NCBI GenBank assembly: GCA_040954595.2
Contig: CM082580.2
Span: forward strand, 1,550,001-1,614,000
DNA length: 64,000 nt
Origin: Balanoglossus misakiensis
Taxonomy: Eukaryota > Hemichordata
Direction: 5' to 3'
Shown piece after piece: positions 54,575-63,629 of this stretch (the stretch's first letter is position 1; each line of letters opens with the position of its first letter). The position numbers and the translations under genes were made by a program. The notes beneath the pieces were generated by a model that worked only from the letters and a program-made list of their open reading frames with translations, ran no database searches and was not told the DNA's origin.

Positions 54575-55500
54575 TCATTTTTTGATGATTTTTTCCCATG
54601 ATTTTGTTTTTCAAAAATCGACCAAATTTTGAGATTTTGCAAAGACAAAAAATTGTCATTTTTTGATGATTTTCACCCATGATTTTTTTCAAAAATCGAC
54701 GAAATTTTGAGATTTTGCAAAGACGAAAATTTGTCGTTTTTTGATGATTTTCACCCATGATTTTTCTCAAAAATCGACGAAATTTTGAGATTTTGCAAAG
54801 TCAAAAATTTGTCATTATTTGATGATTTTCACCCATGATTTTTTTCAAAAATCGACGAAATTTAAGATTTTGCAAAGTCGAAAATTTGTCATTTTTTGAT
54901 GATTTTCACCCATGATTTTTTTCAAAAATCGACGAAATTTTGAGATTTTGCAAAGTCGAAAATTTGTCATTTTTTGATGATTTTCACCCATGATTTTTTT
55001 CAAAAATCGACAAAATTTTTAGATTTTGCAAAGTCGAAAATTTGTAATTTTTTGATGATTTTTACCCATGATTTTTTTTTCAAAAATCGACGAAATTTTG
55101 AGATTTTGCAAAGACGAAACTTTTTAATTTTTTGATGATTTTCACCCATGACTTTTTTTCAAAAATTTACGAAATTTTGAGATTTTGCAAAGTCGAAAAT
55201 TTGTCATTTTTTGATGATTTTCACCCATGATTTTTTTCAAAAATCGACGAAATTTTGAGATTTTGCAAAGTCGAAAATTTATCATTTTTTGATGATTTTC
55301 ACCCATGATTTTTTTCAAAAATCGACAAAATTTTTAGATTTTGCAAAGTCGAAAATTTGTAATTTTTTGATGATTTTTACCCATGATTTTTTTTTTCAAA
55401 AATCGACGATTTTTTGAGATTTTGCAAAGACGAAACTTTTTAATTTTTTGATGATTTTCACCCATGACTTTTTTTCAAAAATTTACGAAATTTTGAGATT
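54575..55500 (+). repeat. Variant satellite B block, third copy
   Basis: Third occurrence of the CCCATGATTTTGT / TCGACCAAATTTT / TTTGTCGTTTT series, 7279 bases after the second. It lacks the part containing TTTTCCTATG. An isolated copy of only the leading variant monomer is also present at about 56440. Confidence 0.8.
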
Positions 55501-57953
55501 TTGCAAAGTCGAAAATTTGTCATTTTTTGATGATTTTCACCCATGTTTTTTTTTCAAAAATCGACGAAATTTTGAGATTTTGCAAATTCGAAAATTTGTA
55601 ATTTTTTGATGATTTTCACCCATGTTTTTTTTCAAAAATCAACGAACCCATGATTTTTTTTCAAAAATCGACAAAATTTTGAGATTTTGCAAAGTCGAAA
55701 ATTTGTCATTTTTTGATGAATTTCACCCATGATTTTTTTCAAAAATCGACGAAATTTTGAGATTTTGCAAAGTCGAAAATTTGTCATTTTTTGATTATTT
55801 TCACCCATGATTTTTTTCAAAAATCGACAAAATTTTTAGATTTCGCAAAGTCGACAATTTGTCATTTTTTTGATGATTTTCACCATGATTTTTTTTTAAA
55901 AAATGACGAAATTTTGAGATTTTGCAAAGACGAAAATTTGTCATTTTTTGATGATTTTCACCCATGATTTTTTTTCAAAAATGTACGAAATTTTGAGATT
56001 TTGCAAAGTCGAAAATTTGTAATTTTTTGATGATTTTCACCAATGTTTTTTTTTAAAAATCAACGAACCCATGATTTTTTTCAAAAATTGACACCAATGT
56101 TTTTTTTTAAAAATCAACGAACTCATGATTTTTTTAAAAAATTGACATTTTGAGATTTTGCAAAGTCGAAAATTTGTCATTTTTTGATGATTTTCACCAT
56201 GATTGTTTTTTTCAAAAATCGACAAAATTTTTAGATTTTGCAAAGTCGAAAATTTGTAATTTTTTGATGATTTTTACCCATGATTTTTTTTTCCAAAAAT
56301 CGACGAAATTTTGAGATTTTGCAAAGACGAAAATTTGTAATTTTTTGATGATTTTCACCCATGACTTTTTTTCAAAAATTTACGAAATTTTGAGATTTTG
56401 CAAAGTCGAAAATTTGTCATTTTTTGATGATTTTTTCCCATGATTTTGTTTTTCAAAAATCGACCAAATTTTGGGATTTTGCAAAGACGAAAATTTGTCA
56501 TTTTTTGATGATTTTCACCCATGATTTTTTTCAAAAATCGACGAACCCATGATTTTTTTTTCCAAAATCTACGAAATTTTGAGATTTTGCAAAGTCGAAA
56601 ATTTGTAATTTTTTGATGATTTTCACCCATGTTTTTTTTCCAAAATCGACGAAATTTTGAGATTTTGCAAATTCGAAAATTTGTAATTTTTTGATGATTT
56701 TCACCCATGTTTTTTTTCAAAAATCAACGAACCCATGATTTTTTTTCAAAAATCGACAAAATTTTGAGATTTTGCAAAGTCGAAAATTTGTCATTTTTTG
56801 ATGATTTTCACCCATGATTTTTCTCAAAAATCGACGAAATTTTGAGATTTTGCAAAGTCGAAAATTTGTAATTTTTTGATGATTTTCACCCATGATTTTT
56901 TTTCAAAAATCGACGAAATTTTGAGATTTTGCAAAGTCGAAAATTTGTCATTTATTAATGATTTTCACCCATGATTTTTTTTCAAAAATCGACAAAATTT
57001 TGAGATTTTGCAAAGTCGAAAATTTGTAATTTTTTGATGATTTTCACCCATGTTTTTTTCAAAATTGAACGAACCCATGATTTTTTTCAAAAATCGACGA
57101 AATTTTGAGATTTTGCAAAGTCGAAAATTTGTCATTTTTTGATGATTTTCACCCATGATTTTTTTCAAAAATCGACAAAATTTTTAGATTTTGCAAAGTC
57201 GAAAATTTGTAATTTTTTGATGATTTTTACCCATGATTTTTTTTTTCAAAAATCGACGAAATTTTGAGATTTTGCAAAGACGAAAATTTGTAATTTTTTG
57301 ATGATTTTCACCCATGACTTTTTTTCAAAAATTTACGAAATTTTGAGATTTTGCAAAGTCGAAAATTTGTCATTTTTTGATGATTTTCACCCATGTTTTT
57401 TTTTCAAAAATCGACGAAATTTTGAGATTTTGCAAATTCGAAAATTTGTAATTTTTTGATGATTTTCACCCATGTTTTTTTTTCAAAAATCAACGAACCC
57501 ATGATTTTTTTTCAAAAATCTACGAAATTTTGAGATTTTGCAAAGTCGAAAATTTGTCATTTTTTGATGATTTTCACCCATGATTTTTTTCAAAAATCGA
57601 CAAAATTTTTAGATTTTGCAAAGTCGAAAATTTGTATTTTTTTGATGATTTTTACCCATGATTTTTTTTTTCAAAAATCGACGAAATTTTGAGATTTTGC
57701 AAAGACGAAAATTTGTAATTTTTTGATGATTTTCACCCATGTTTTTTTTTCAAAAATCAACGAACCCATGATTTTTTTTCAAAAATCGACAATATTCTGA
57801 GATTTTGCAAAGTTGAACATTTGTCATTTGTTGATGATTTTCACCCATGTTTTTTTTTTCAAAAATGGACGAACCCATGTTTTTTTTTTTCAAAAATCGA
57901 CGAATTTTTGAAAATTTTGTTAAGTCGAAAATTTGTAATTTTTTTGATGATTT

Positions 57954-57965
57954 CCCCCCCCCCCC
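57954..57965 (+). repeat. C12 tract replacing the TCACCC position of a satellite B monomer
   Basis: Where normal monomers read GATTTTCACCCATGATTTT, this copy reads GATTTC, a run of 12 C, then ACGATTTT. The same substitution recurs at 58151-58161 (11 C) and 59070-59083 (14 C). The first two lie within the ~200-bp duplication. Confidence 0.9.
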
Positions 57966-58150
57966 ACGATTTTTTTTTTCAAAAATCGACGAAATTTTGA
58001 GATTTTGCAAAGTTGAACATTTGTCATTTGTTGATGATTTTCACCCATGTTTTTTTTTTCAAAAATGGACGAACCCATGTTTTTTTTTTAAAATCGACGA
58101 ATTTTTCAAAATTTTGCAAAGTCGAAAATTTGTCATTTTTTTGATGATTT

Positions 58151-58161
58151 CCCCCCCCCCC
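58151..58161 (+). repeat. C11 tract in a satellite B monomer
   Basis: Second member of the C-tract series, inside the right copy of the ~200-bp duplication, followed by ACGATTTTTTTTTC. Confidence 0.9.
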
Positions 58162-59069
58162 ACGATTTTTTTTTCAAAAATTGACGAAATTTTGAGATTT
58201 TGCAAAGTCGAAAATTTGTCATTTTTTGATGATTTTTACCCATGATTTTTTTTCAAAAATTGACGAAATTTTAAGATTTTGCTGTCGAAAATCTGTCTTT
58301 TTTTGACGATTTTACCCATGATTTTTTTCAGAAATCGACGAAATTTTGAGATTTTGCAAAGTCGAAACTTTGTCTTTTTTAATGATTTTCACTCATTATT
58401 TTTTTCAAAAATCGACGAAATTTTCAGTTTTTGCAAAGTCGAAAATTTGTCATTTTTTGAAGATTTTCACCCATGTTTTTTTTCAAAAATCGACGAACCC
58501 ATGATTTTTTTCAAAATCGACGAAATTTTGAGATTTTGCAAAGTCGAAAATTTGTCATTTGTTGATGATTTTCATCAGCTATAACCCATTTTTTTTTCAA
58601 AAATCGACGAATTTTTGAAAATTTTGCAAAGTCGAAAATTTGTCATTTTTTGATGATTTTCACCCATGATTTTTTTCAAAAATGGACGAAATTTTGAGAT
58701 TTTGCAAAGTCGAACATTTTTCATTTATTGATGATTTTTACCCATGATTTTTTTTCAAAAATTGACGAAATTTTAAGATTGTGCAGTCGAAAATTTGTCA
58801 TTTTTTGATGATTTTCACCCATTTTTTTTCAAAAATCGACGAAATTTTGAGTTTTTGCAAAGTCGAAAATTTGTCATTTTTTGAAGATTTTCACCCATGT
58901 TTTTTTTTTAAAATCGACGGACTTTTGAGATTTTGCAAAGTCGAAAATTTGTCATTTTTTGATGATTTTCACCCATGTTTTTTTTTCGACGAACCCATGT
59001 TTTTTTTTCCAAAATCGACGATATTTTGAGATTTTGCAAAGTCGAAAATTTGTCATTTTTTTATGATTT

Positions 59070-59083
59070 CCCCCCCCCCCCCC
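59070..59083 (+). repeat. C14 tract in a satellite B monomer
   Basis: Third member, about 0.9 kb further on, in the same monomer context (TATGATTTC before and ACGATTTT after). It suggests a C-tract monomer subtype limited to this array edge. Confidence 0.9.
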
Positions 59084-59502
59084 ACGATTTTTTTTTTCAA
59101 AAATCGACGAAAATCTCGAAGTTCTTGCAAAGTCGAAAATTTGTCATTTTTTGATGATTTTCACCCATGATTTTTTTTAAAAATCGACGAACCCATAGTT
59201 TTTTCAAAATCGACAAAATTTTGAGATTTTGCAGTCGAAAATTTGTCATTTTTCGATGATTTTCATCCATGTTTTTTTTCAAAAATCGACGAAATTTTGA
59301 GATTTTGCAAAGTCGAAAATTTGTCATTTTTTGATGATTTTCACCCATGATTTTTCTCAAAAATCGACGAAATTTAGAGATTTTGCTAAGTCGAAAATTT
59401 GTCATTTTTTGATGATTTTCACCCATGATTTTTTTTTTTCAAAAATCGACAAAATTCCCATTTTTTGAAGATTTTCTCCCATGTTTTTTTTCAAAAATCG
59501 AC

Positions 59503-59591
59503 GAACCCATGATTTTTTTTCAAAATCGACGAAATTTTGAGATTTTGCAAAATCTCAATATTTCGTCGATTTTGAAAAAAATCATGGGTTC
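59503..59591. repeat. Strand-switch palindrome of satellite B
   Basis: The arms 59503-59547 and 59548-59591 are reverse complements except for one base (TTTTGAG against CTCAATA) and one T-run length difference. The centre is GATTTTG/CAAAATC with no spacer. Left of the centre monomers run forward; right of it all read in reverse (GCAAAATCTC, TTTCGTCGATTTT, ATCATGGG). The centre falls on TTTGCAAA, a word naturally palindromic in each monomer. Confidence 0.93.
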
Positions 59592-60480
59592 TTGCAAAAT
59601 CTCAAAATTTCGTCGATTTTGAAAAAAATCATGGGTTCGTTGAATTTTGAAAAAAAAAACATGGATGAAAATCATCAAAAAATGACAAATTTTCGACTTT
59701 GCAAAATCTCAAAATTTCGTCGATTTTGGAAAAAAATCATGGGTTCGTCGATTTTTGCAAAAAATCATGGGTGAAAATCATCAAAAAATGACAAATTTTC
59801 GACTTTGCAAAATCTCAAAATTTCGTCGAATTTGAAAAAAATCATGGGTTCTTGCAAAATCTCAAAATTTCGTCGATTTTGAAAACAATCATGGGTTCGT
59901 TGAATTGTGAAAAAAAACATGGATGAAAATCATCAAAAAATGACAAATTTTCGACTTTGCAAAATCTCAAAATTTCGTCGATTTTGAAAAAAAATTATGG
60001 GTTCGTCGATTTTTGAAAAAAAAAAATGGGTGAAAATCATCAAAATGACCAATGTTCGACTTTGCAAATCTCAAAATTTCGTCGATTTTTGAAATTAAAA
60101 AATCATGGGCTATAGCTCATGAAAATCATCAACAAATGTCAAATTTTCAACTTTGCGAAATCTCAAAATATCGTCGATTTTTGAAAAAAAAACATGGGTT
60201 CGTCGATTTTGAAAAAAAAATCATGGGCTATAGCTCATGAAAATCATCAACAAATGTCAAATTTTCAACTTTGCGAAATCTCAAAATTTCGTCGATTTTG
60301 AAAAAAATTATGGGTTCGTCGATTTTTGAAAAAAATCATGGGTGAAAATCATCAAAAAATGACAAATTTTCGACTGCAAAATCTCAAAATTTCGTCGATT
60401 TCGAAAAAAATCATGGGTTCGTCGATTTTTGAAAAAAAAAACATGGGTGAAAATCATCAAAAAATTACAAATTTTCGACT
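59548..60480 (-). repeat. Satellite B, inverted orientation, left of the mobile element
   Basis: About a dozen monomers lie on the opposite strand. They are diverged and include local duplications: a 260-base step (ATCATGGGTTCTTGC at 59581 and 59841) and a 118-base step (TCATGGGCTATAGCTCATG at 60103 and 60221). A similar word on the other strand, CATCAGCTATAACCC near 58573, ties this part to the forward edge. Short frames here are satellite by-products. Confidence 0.93.
60478..60480. other. Left target-site duplication (ACT)
   Basis: ACT immediately precedes TAGTGTGG. An identical ACT follows CCGCACTA at 63630-63632. Joining the flanks with one ACT gives TTTCGACTGCAAAATCTC, a monomer form present nearby at 60369-60385. 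Confidence 0.7.
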
Positions 60481-61345
60481 TAGTGTGGTATGATGTGTAT
60501 TCCCGTAGGATTTTTGTGCTAAAATTGATTTTTTTGCTGTTTTGGCTTCTACGGGGACCCAACTACCCGAAAATGATGGGGTGCAATTTTAAGGGCCCCT
60601 CCATCATATTTTTCTGGGGGGGGGGGGGGGTACTTCCGTTTTGTGGTATGATGTGTATTCCCGTAGGATTTTTCTGCTAAAATTGATTTTTTTTGCTGTT
60701 TGGCTTCAATGGGGACCCAACTACCCAAAAATCATGGGGTGCAATTTTTAGGGCCCCTCCATCAATTTTTTTCGGGGGGTCTCTTCTGTTTTGGTCACTC
60801 GAGGATATTTGTTCACCTATTTACTCTATCATCATGGGAATTTGGGCTACAATTAATTTGTTTTTGTTGTGTTTGCTTTGGAGGAGACCAACCTGGCCAA
60901 AAATAATCGGGTGCAAATTATAGGGCCCCTCCATCATTTTTTATTTGGGGGGGGGGGGGCACTTCCATTTTGGCCACTCCGAAGTTGTTTGTTGGCCTAT
61001 TTACTCCCTTCTCATAGAATATTTTGCTAAAAATATTATTTTTCTTTGATGTTTTGGTTTCAATGGGGCTCCACCAGAACTAAAATGATGGGGTTCAAAT
61101 TTTTGGAACCTTCCATCATGTCTTGGGGGGGGGGGAGGGTAATCATTTCTGTTTTGGCCACCCTGAAGATACTTATTCACCTATTTACTATACGGTTAGT
61201 ATTGTCGTGGTATTTCTTGCAATTTGGTTTGCTCCTTTGGCTTGAATGCAGACTGACTGCCGAAAAGTGATGGTGTGCAAAATGTTGGACCCCTTTACCA
61301 CATTTTTGGTGGGGGGGGGGGGTTCTCTATATTTGTTTTCGCCAA
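60481..61345 (+). repeat. Left inverted arm: five G-tract monomers
   Basis: Each monomer has, in order, a segment like TGATGTGTATTCCCGTAGG or TTCACCTATTTACT, a TTGCTGTTTTGGCTTC segment, GGGGACCCAACTACCC, GGGGTGCAATTTT, AGGGCCCCTCCATCAT and a G tract. G tracts lie at 60616-60630 (15), 60774-60779 (6), 60947-60959 (13), 61125-61135 (11) and 61311-61322 (12). Divergence increases toward the core. Frames read through this arm end at irregular stops and look non-coding. Confidence 0.88.
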
Positions 61346-61667
61346 CCCGTTGTAACAGTAGTTTTTTTTTATCTTAGATTTTTTCGTTTATTCTAAATTT
61401 AGTATACTAAGGTAAATTAAAACTCCTTTATATATAATAAAGTACATAATGTGTATTTTAGTTTATTTTCCGAGCTACAGTCCCATCTCATAAAATGGAC
61501 CCTTGAGGCACCCTCCCTACCACGGACGGTGCAATAAACAACCCAAGAAGCATAACGATTCTTTTCTGATATCTTGGTATTCTCAATCATCATTTTCACG
61601 AAACCCAGTTCTGTTTGATCTACTCATCGCCAGTGTCGTTATCTTCAAGAACATTTCCCCCTGGTTT
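61346..61667. other. Core of the element, left non-coding part
   Basis: Single-copy within the window, of ordinary base composition. It contains a 10-bp palindrome TAGTATACTA at 61400-61409 and AT-rich sequence. A 60-codon minus-strand frame at 61417-61599 shows no recognisable domain and I do not call it. It could be the 3' untranslated part of the minus-strand gene that ends at 61668. Confidence 0.4.
61463..61468 (-). promoter_or_regulatory. Possible polyadenylation signal (AATAAA)
   Basis: AATAAA on the minus strand about 200 bases downstream of the stop of the CXC-type frame. Another lies at 61387-61392. The sequence is AT-rich, so chance occurrence is likely. Confidence 0.25.
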
Positions 61668-61901
61668 TCAGTCTCCACCATAGCATTTGCAGAGGGGAGT
61701 ACATAGTAAATCATTCTTTGAGCAACTGCAACGTCCCCTACAACCTGCTTTGCAGCCACATTTGATAAGCTCTAGTACTGCCTTTGGTGCAGGGAGAGCA
61801 AGACATTTTACTGGATAAAACACGCCATTCTCCGATTTCCACCCATTCTTTTTGATTGGGGGAAGTTCAGGACAATTTGTTGCGTATGATTTATCTCTCA
61901 T
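61668..61901 (-). CDS. C-terminal fragment of a CXC (Tesmin/TSO1-like) cysteine-rich protein
   Basis: The frame has 77 codons from ATG at 61901 to a TGA stop, and is open upstream only to a TGA at 61926-61928. Cysteines lie at residues 10, 33, 48, 50, 54, 58, 60, 67, 71 and 73. The last eight have the spacing C-x-C-x3-C-x3-C-x-C-x6-C-x3-C-x-C; the x6, x3, x part matches the zinc-binding CXC fold. They are preceded by PELPPIKKNGW and LALPAPKAVLELIKCGC, a layout I associate with C-termini of large multicopy metazoan proteins. The usual final C-x2-C cysteine is missing, as the chain ends CKCYGGD. The frame is therefore probably a last exon or a truncated remnant; I do not see the upstream exons with confidence. 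Its place inside the element suggests a captured host gene tail or a decayed element protein. A DNA- or zinc-binding role is inferred from the family only. Confidence 0.5.
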   Translation of the reverse strand: MRDKSYATNCPELPPIKKNGWKSENGVFYPVKCLALPAPKAVLELIKCGCKAGCRGRCSCSKNDLLCTPLCKCYGGD

Positions 61902-61928
61902 TGTGATGAAGGGGTGGCACCCTTTTCA

Positions 61929-62457
61929 CAGATCACGCAAATCTTATTTTTATCTACATATTAATTCTGTAGTTTATTGCAAAATGTCCTAATAGCTATC
62001 GAACTGGAACGTAAAACGCTGCTTACGGTGCTAAGAAAATAGCCAATATGTATTTAGTAATAAAACTGAGATGTAGTTCACAGACTTGTTTTATTTTCAG
62101 TAGTATTGAGCTACAAAATGAGCCAAATTTGATATTGTTAATGTTTACCAAAACAAGTTTTAGAAGTAAGACATAGTTCAAGGGCTTTTTACAGCACTAT
62201 TTTGCTATTGGCATGAAAATTTTGAAAATACTACTTTAAAATAGACAATACTTCAACTGATATGGCTTTATTTACGACAGTATTTAACTTTGAAATGAGT
62301 TCAACTGAATATCGTTTTAATACCCCAAAAAACAAGTGTTGATTAAAACGTACTTCAGAGTTTATGCACAGACTTATATCGATGAGAATTTTAGTACAAT
62401 GGTAAATATCTCAGACATTGATTGTGCTACGAAAGAATAAACAACTCTTAACGAAAA
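61929..62457. other. Core of the element, middle non-coding part with weak ~100-bp repeats
   Basis: No supportable gene. Related words GTAGTTCA, ATAGTTCA, ATACTTCA and GTACTTCA start segments near 62071, 62171, 62247 and 62350. They are followed by comparable ACAGnnTnTTTT, ATGAG and AAAACAAGT elements, suggesting diverged tandem copies of about 80-100 bp. Similarity is low and could be coincidental in AT-rich sequence. Confidence 0.3.
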
Positions 62458-62493
62458 AGTTACCAGAATCATATGCATATGATTCTGGTAACT
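62458..62493. repeat. Perfect 36-bp palindrome
   Basis: AGTTACCAGAATCATATG is followed directly by its exact reverse complement, CATATGATTCTGGTAACT. There is no spacer and no mismatch. The flanking bases (A at 62457, C at 62494) do not continue the pairing. It can form a hairpin or cruciform. Confidence 0.95.
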
Positions 62494-62819
62494 CACGGCC
62501 CCTCGGGTGTAATAAACGGCTGCTATGGCCCTCATGGCCAGGCAATAGGTGTTCACTATTTGGTATAGCCTAGTATACTATATTTTTGTAAACCATAGAA
62601 AACATGAGTGTGGTGATGAGTTGGGTGGCGGTCCAAGGTGAGGGGAGGTATATTATGCTAAGTCCAAACCAGAGAGATATTTGTGGTTGATTTGTTAGTG
62701 TCAAAATTCAACTAAGTATATTTATAAAAATAAGATAGCGCTGTAGTATATATGACAACTGATACAAATGTAGGTAACTGATATGTTTACCCATAAACCG
62801 TCTAATATTTAAGATTCCC
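62494..62819. other. Core of the element, right non-coding part
   Basis: No supportable gene; a 60-codon minus-strand frame spanning the palindrome is rejected. A second TAGTATACTA palindrome lies at 62571-62580. The rest is unremarkable AT-rich DNA up to the start of the right arm. Confidence 0.4.
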
Positions 62820-63629
62820 AATATGTGGAGAGGCCCTAAAATTTGACCTCATTTTTGAGCAGTTAGGTCCCCATAGAAGTTAAAAAAAAAGAAATTGGAA
62901 GAAATCCTTTACAAATACACATGTCACACTATGAACAAATATCTCCAGGGCTGCTAAAACTAAAGTGACCCCCCCCCCCCTGCAAGAAAATGTGATGGAG
63001 GGGTCCAACAAATTGATTTCCATCATTTTGGGGATGTTTATTCATCATTGAAACCAAAACAGCAAACAAAACAAATAACTATTAGCAAAAACTCCTACGA
63101 GAATACACGGTATAGGTGAACAAATACCGTTAAGATTGTCGGAATGTAAGTGCCCCCCCCCCCCACAAATGTAATAGAGGGGCCCTAAAATTTGCACGTG
63201 ATCTTTTGTGACCAGGTGTCAAAACAGCAAAAAAAAAATTCTTTAGCAGAAAATTCTACGAAAATGGAGTAGATAGGTGAATAAATATCTTCGGGGAGGC
63301 CAAAACAGGAGTGACGACCCCCCCCCCGAAAAAATATGATGGAGGGGCCCTAAAAATTGCACCCCATCATTTTCGGGTAGTTGGGTCCCCATAGAAGCCA
63401 AAACAGCAAAAAAATCAATTTTAGCACAAAAATCCTACGGGAATACACATCATACCACAAAACGGAAGTACCCCCCCCCCCCGAGAAAAATATGATGGAG
63501 GGGCCCTTAAAATTTCACCCCATCATTTTCGGGTAGTTGGGTCCCAATAGAAGCCAAAACAGCAAAAAAATCAATTTTAGCACAACAATCCTACGGGAGC
63601 TGTTTTTCATGACATACCATACCGCACTA
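62820..63629 (-). repeat. Right inverted arm: C-tract monomers
   Basis: These are the same monomers as the left arm on the opposite strand. C tracts lie at 62969-62980 (12), 63153-63164 (12), 63318-63327 (10) and 63471-63482 (12). Read from the right end, TAGTGCGGTATG is followed by an arm-specific insert containing CATGAAAAACAGCT, then CCCGTAGGATTGTTGTGC, nearly identical to the left arm. The innermost copy lacks its homopolymer tract. Confidence 0.88.

Larger units (their letters stand above)
22964..59547 (+). repeat. Satellite B: AT-rich 78-bp tandem repeat array, forward orientation
   Basis: The monomer runs GATTTTGCAAAGTCGAAAA, TTTGTCATTTTTTGATGATT, TTCACCCATGATTTTTTTC, AAAAATCGACGAAATTTTGA. 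A counted copy is 78 bp with 21 G/C (27%). Roughly 470 copies are present. Variation is mostly T-run length, CGACG versus CGACA, TCTACG or TTTACG, AAAGTCG versus AAAGACG, and GTCATT versus GTAATT. Partial monomers of about 28 bp are inserted regularly. The sequence is unrelated to satellite A except for the word ATCGACG. I cannot assign a named family. Confidence 0.97.
56030..59547 (+). repeat. Degenerate distal part of satellite B
   Basis: Monomers here differ from each other far more than at 25-55 kb: spacing is irregular, and partial monomers (TCAACGAACCCATG, TTGACACCAATG) and private words (GTTGAACATTTG, TTTGCAGTCG, ATTTTCATCAGC) are common. A ~200-bp unit is duplicated at about 57790-58190 (AGTTGAACAT at 57811 and 58011). 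Loss of homogeneity toward one end is typical of an array edge. Confidence 0.8.
60481..63629. mobile_element. Foldback-like element with tandem-repeat inverted arms
   Basis: This 3149-bp insertion interrupts inverted satellite B. Termini are imperfect inverted repeats, TAGTGTGGTATGATGTGT on the left and TAGTGCGGTATGGTATGT read from the right end, flanked by ACT on both sides. The arms (60481-61345 and 62820-63629) are inverted relative to each other and each consists of about five related ~150-190-bp monomers. The outer two monomers of each arm are highly similar, the inner ones diverged. The core carries no recognisable transposase. Known foldback elements (Drosophila FB type) also have long inverted arms made of tandem repeats; this is an architectural resemblance only. 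A 3-bp duplication also occurs in PIF/Harbinger and CACTA/EnSpm superfamilies, and I cannot choose among them. It is probably non-autonomous. Confidence 0.8.

Noticed and set aside
22873-59774. Repetitive lysine-rich or phenylalanine-rich frames in satellite B as a protein family
   Set aside because: They follow from a 78-base period with few stops; T-run indels break the frame repeatedly and no start context or unique sequence is present.
60429-61270. Plus-strand frames rich in W, F and G through the left arm
   Set aside because: They read through G tracts and satellite sequence, and no frame is conserved between the arm monomers.
61417-61599. 60-codon minus-strand frame as a gene
   Set aside because: No recognisable motif, and it lies where a 3' untranslated region of the CXC frame would be.
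62374-62556. 60-codon minus-strand frame as a gene
   Set aside because: It spans the perfect palindrome, whose symmetry shapes the translation; no domain is seen.
60481-63629. Interpretation as an LTR retrotransposon
   Set aside because: The arms are inverted, not direct, relative to each other, and no primer-binding site, polypurine tract or polymerase frame is seen.
60481-63629. Assignment to the CACTA/EnSpm superfamily
   Set aside because: A 3-bp duplication fits, but the ends read TAGTG inward rather than CACTA/CACTG, and no transposase is present; left unassigned.
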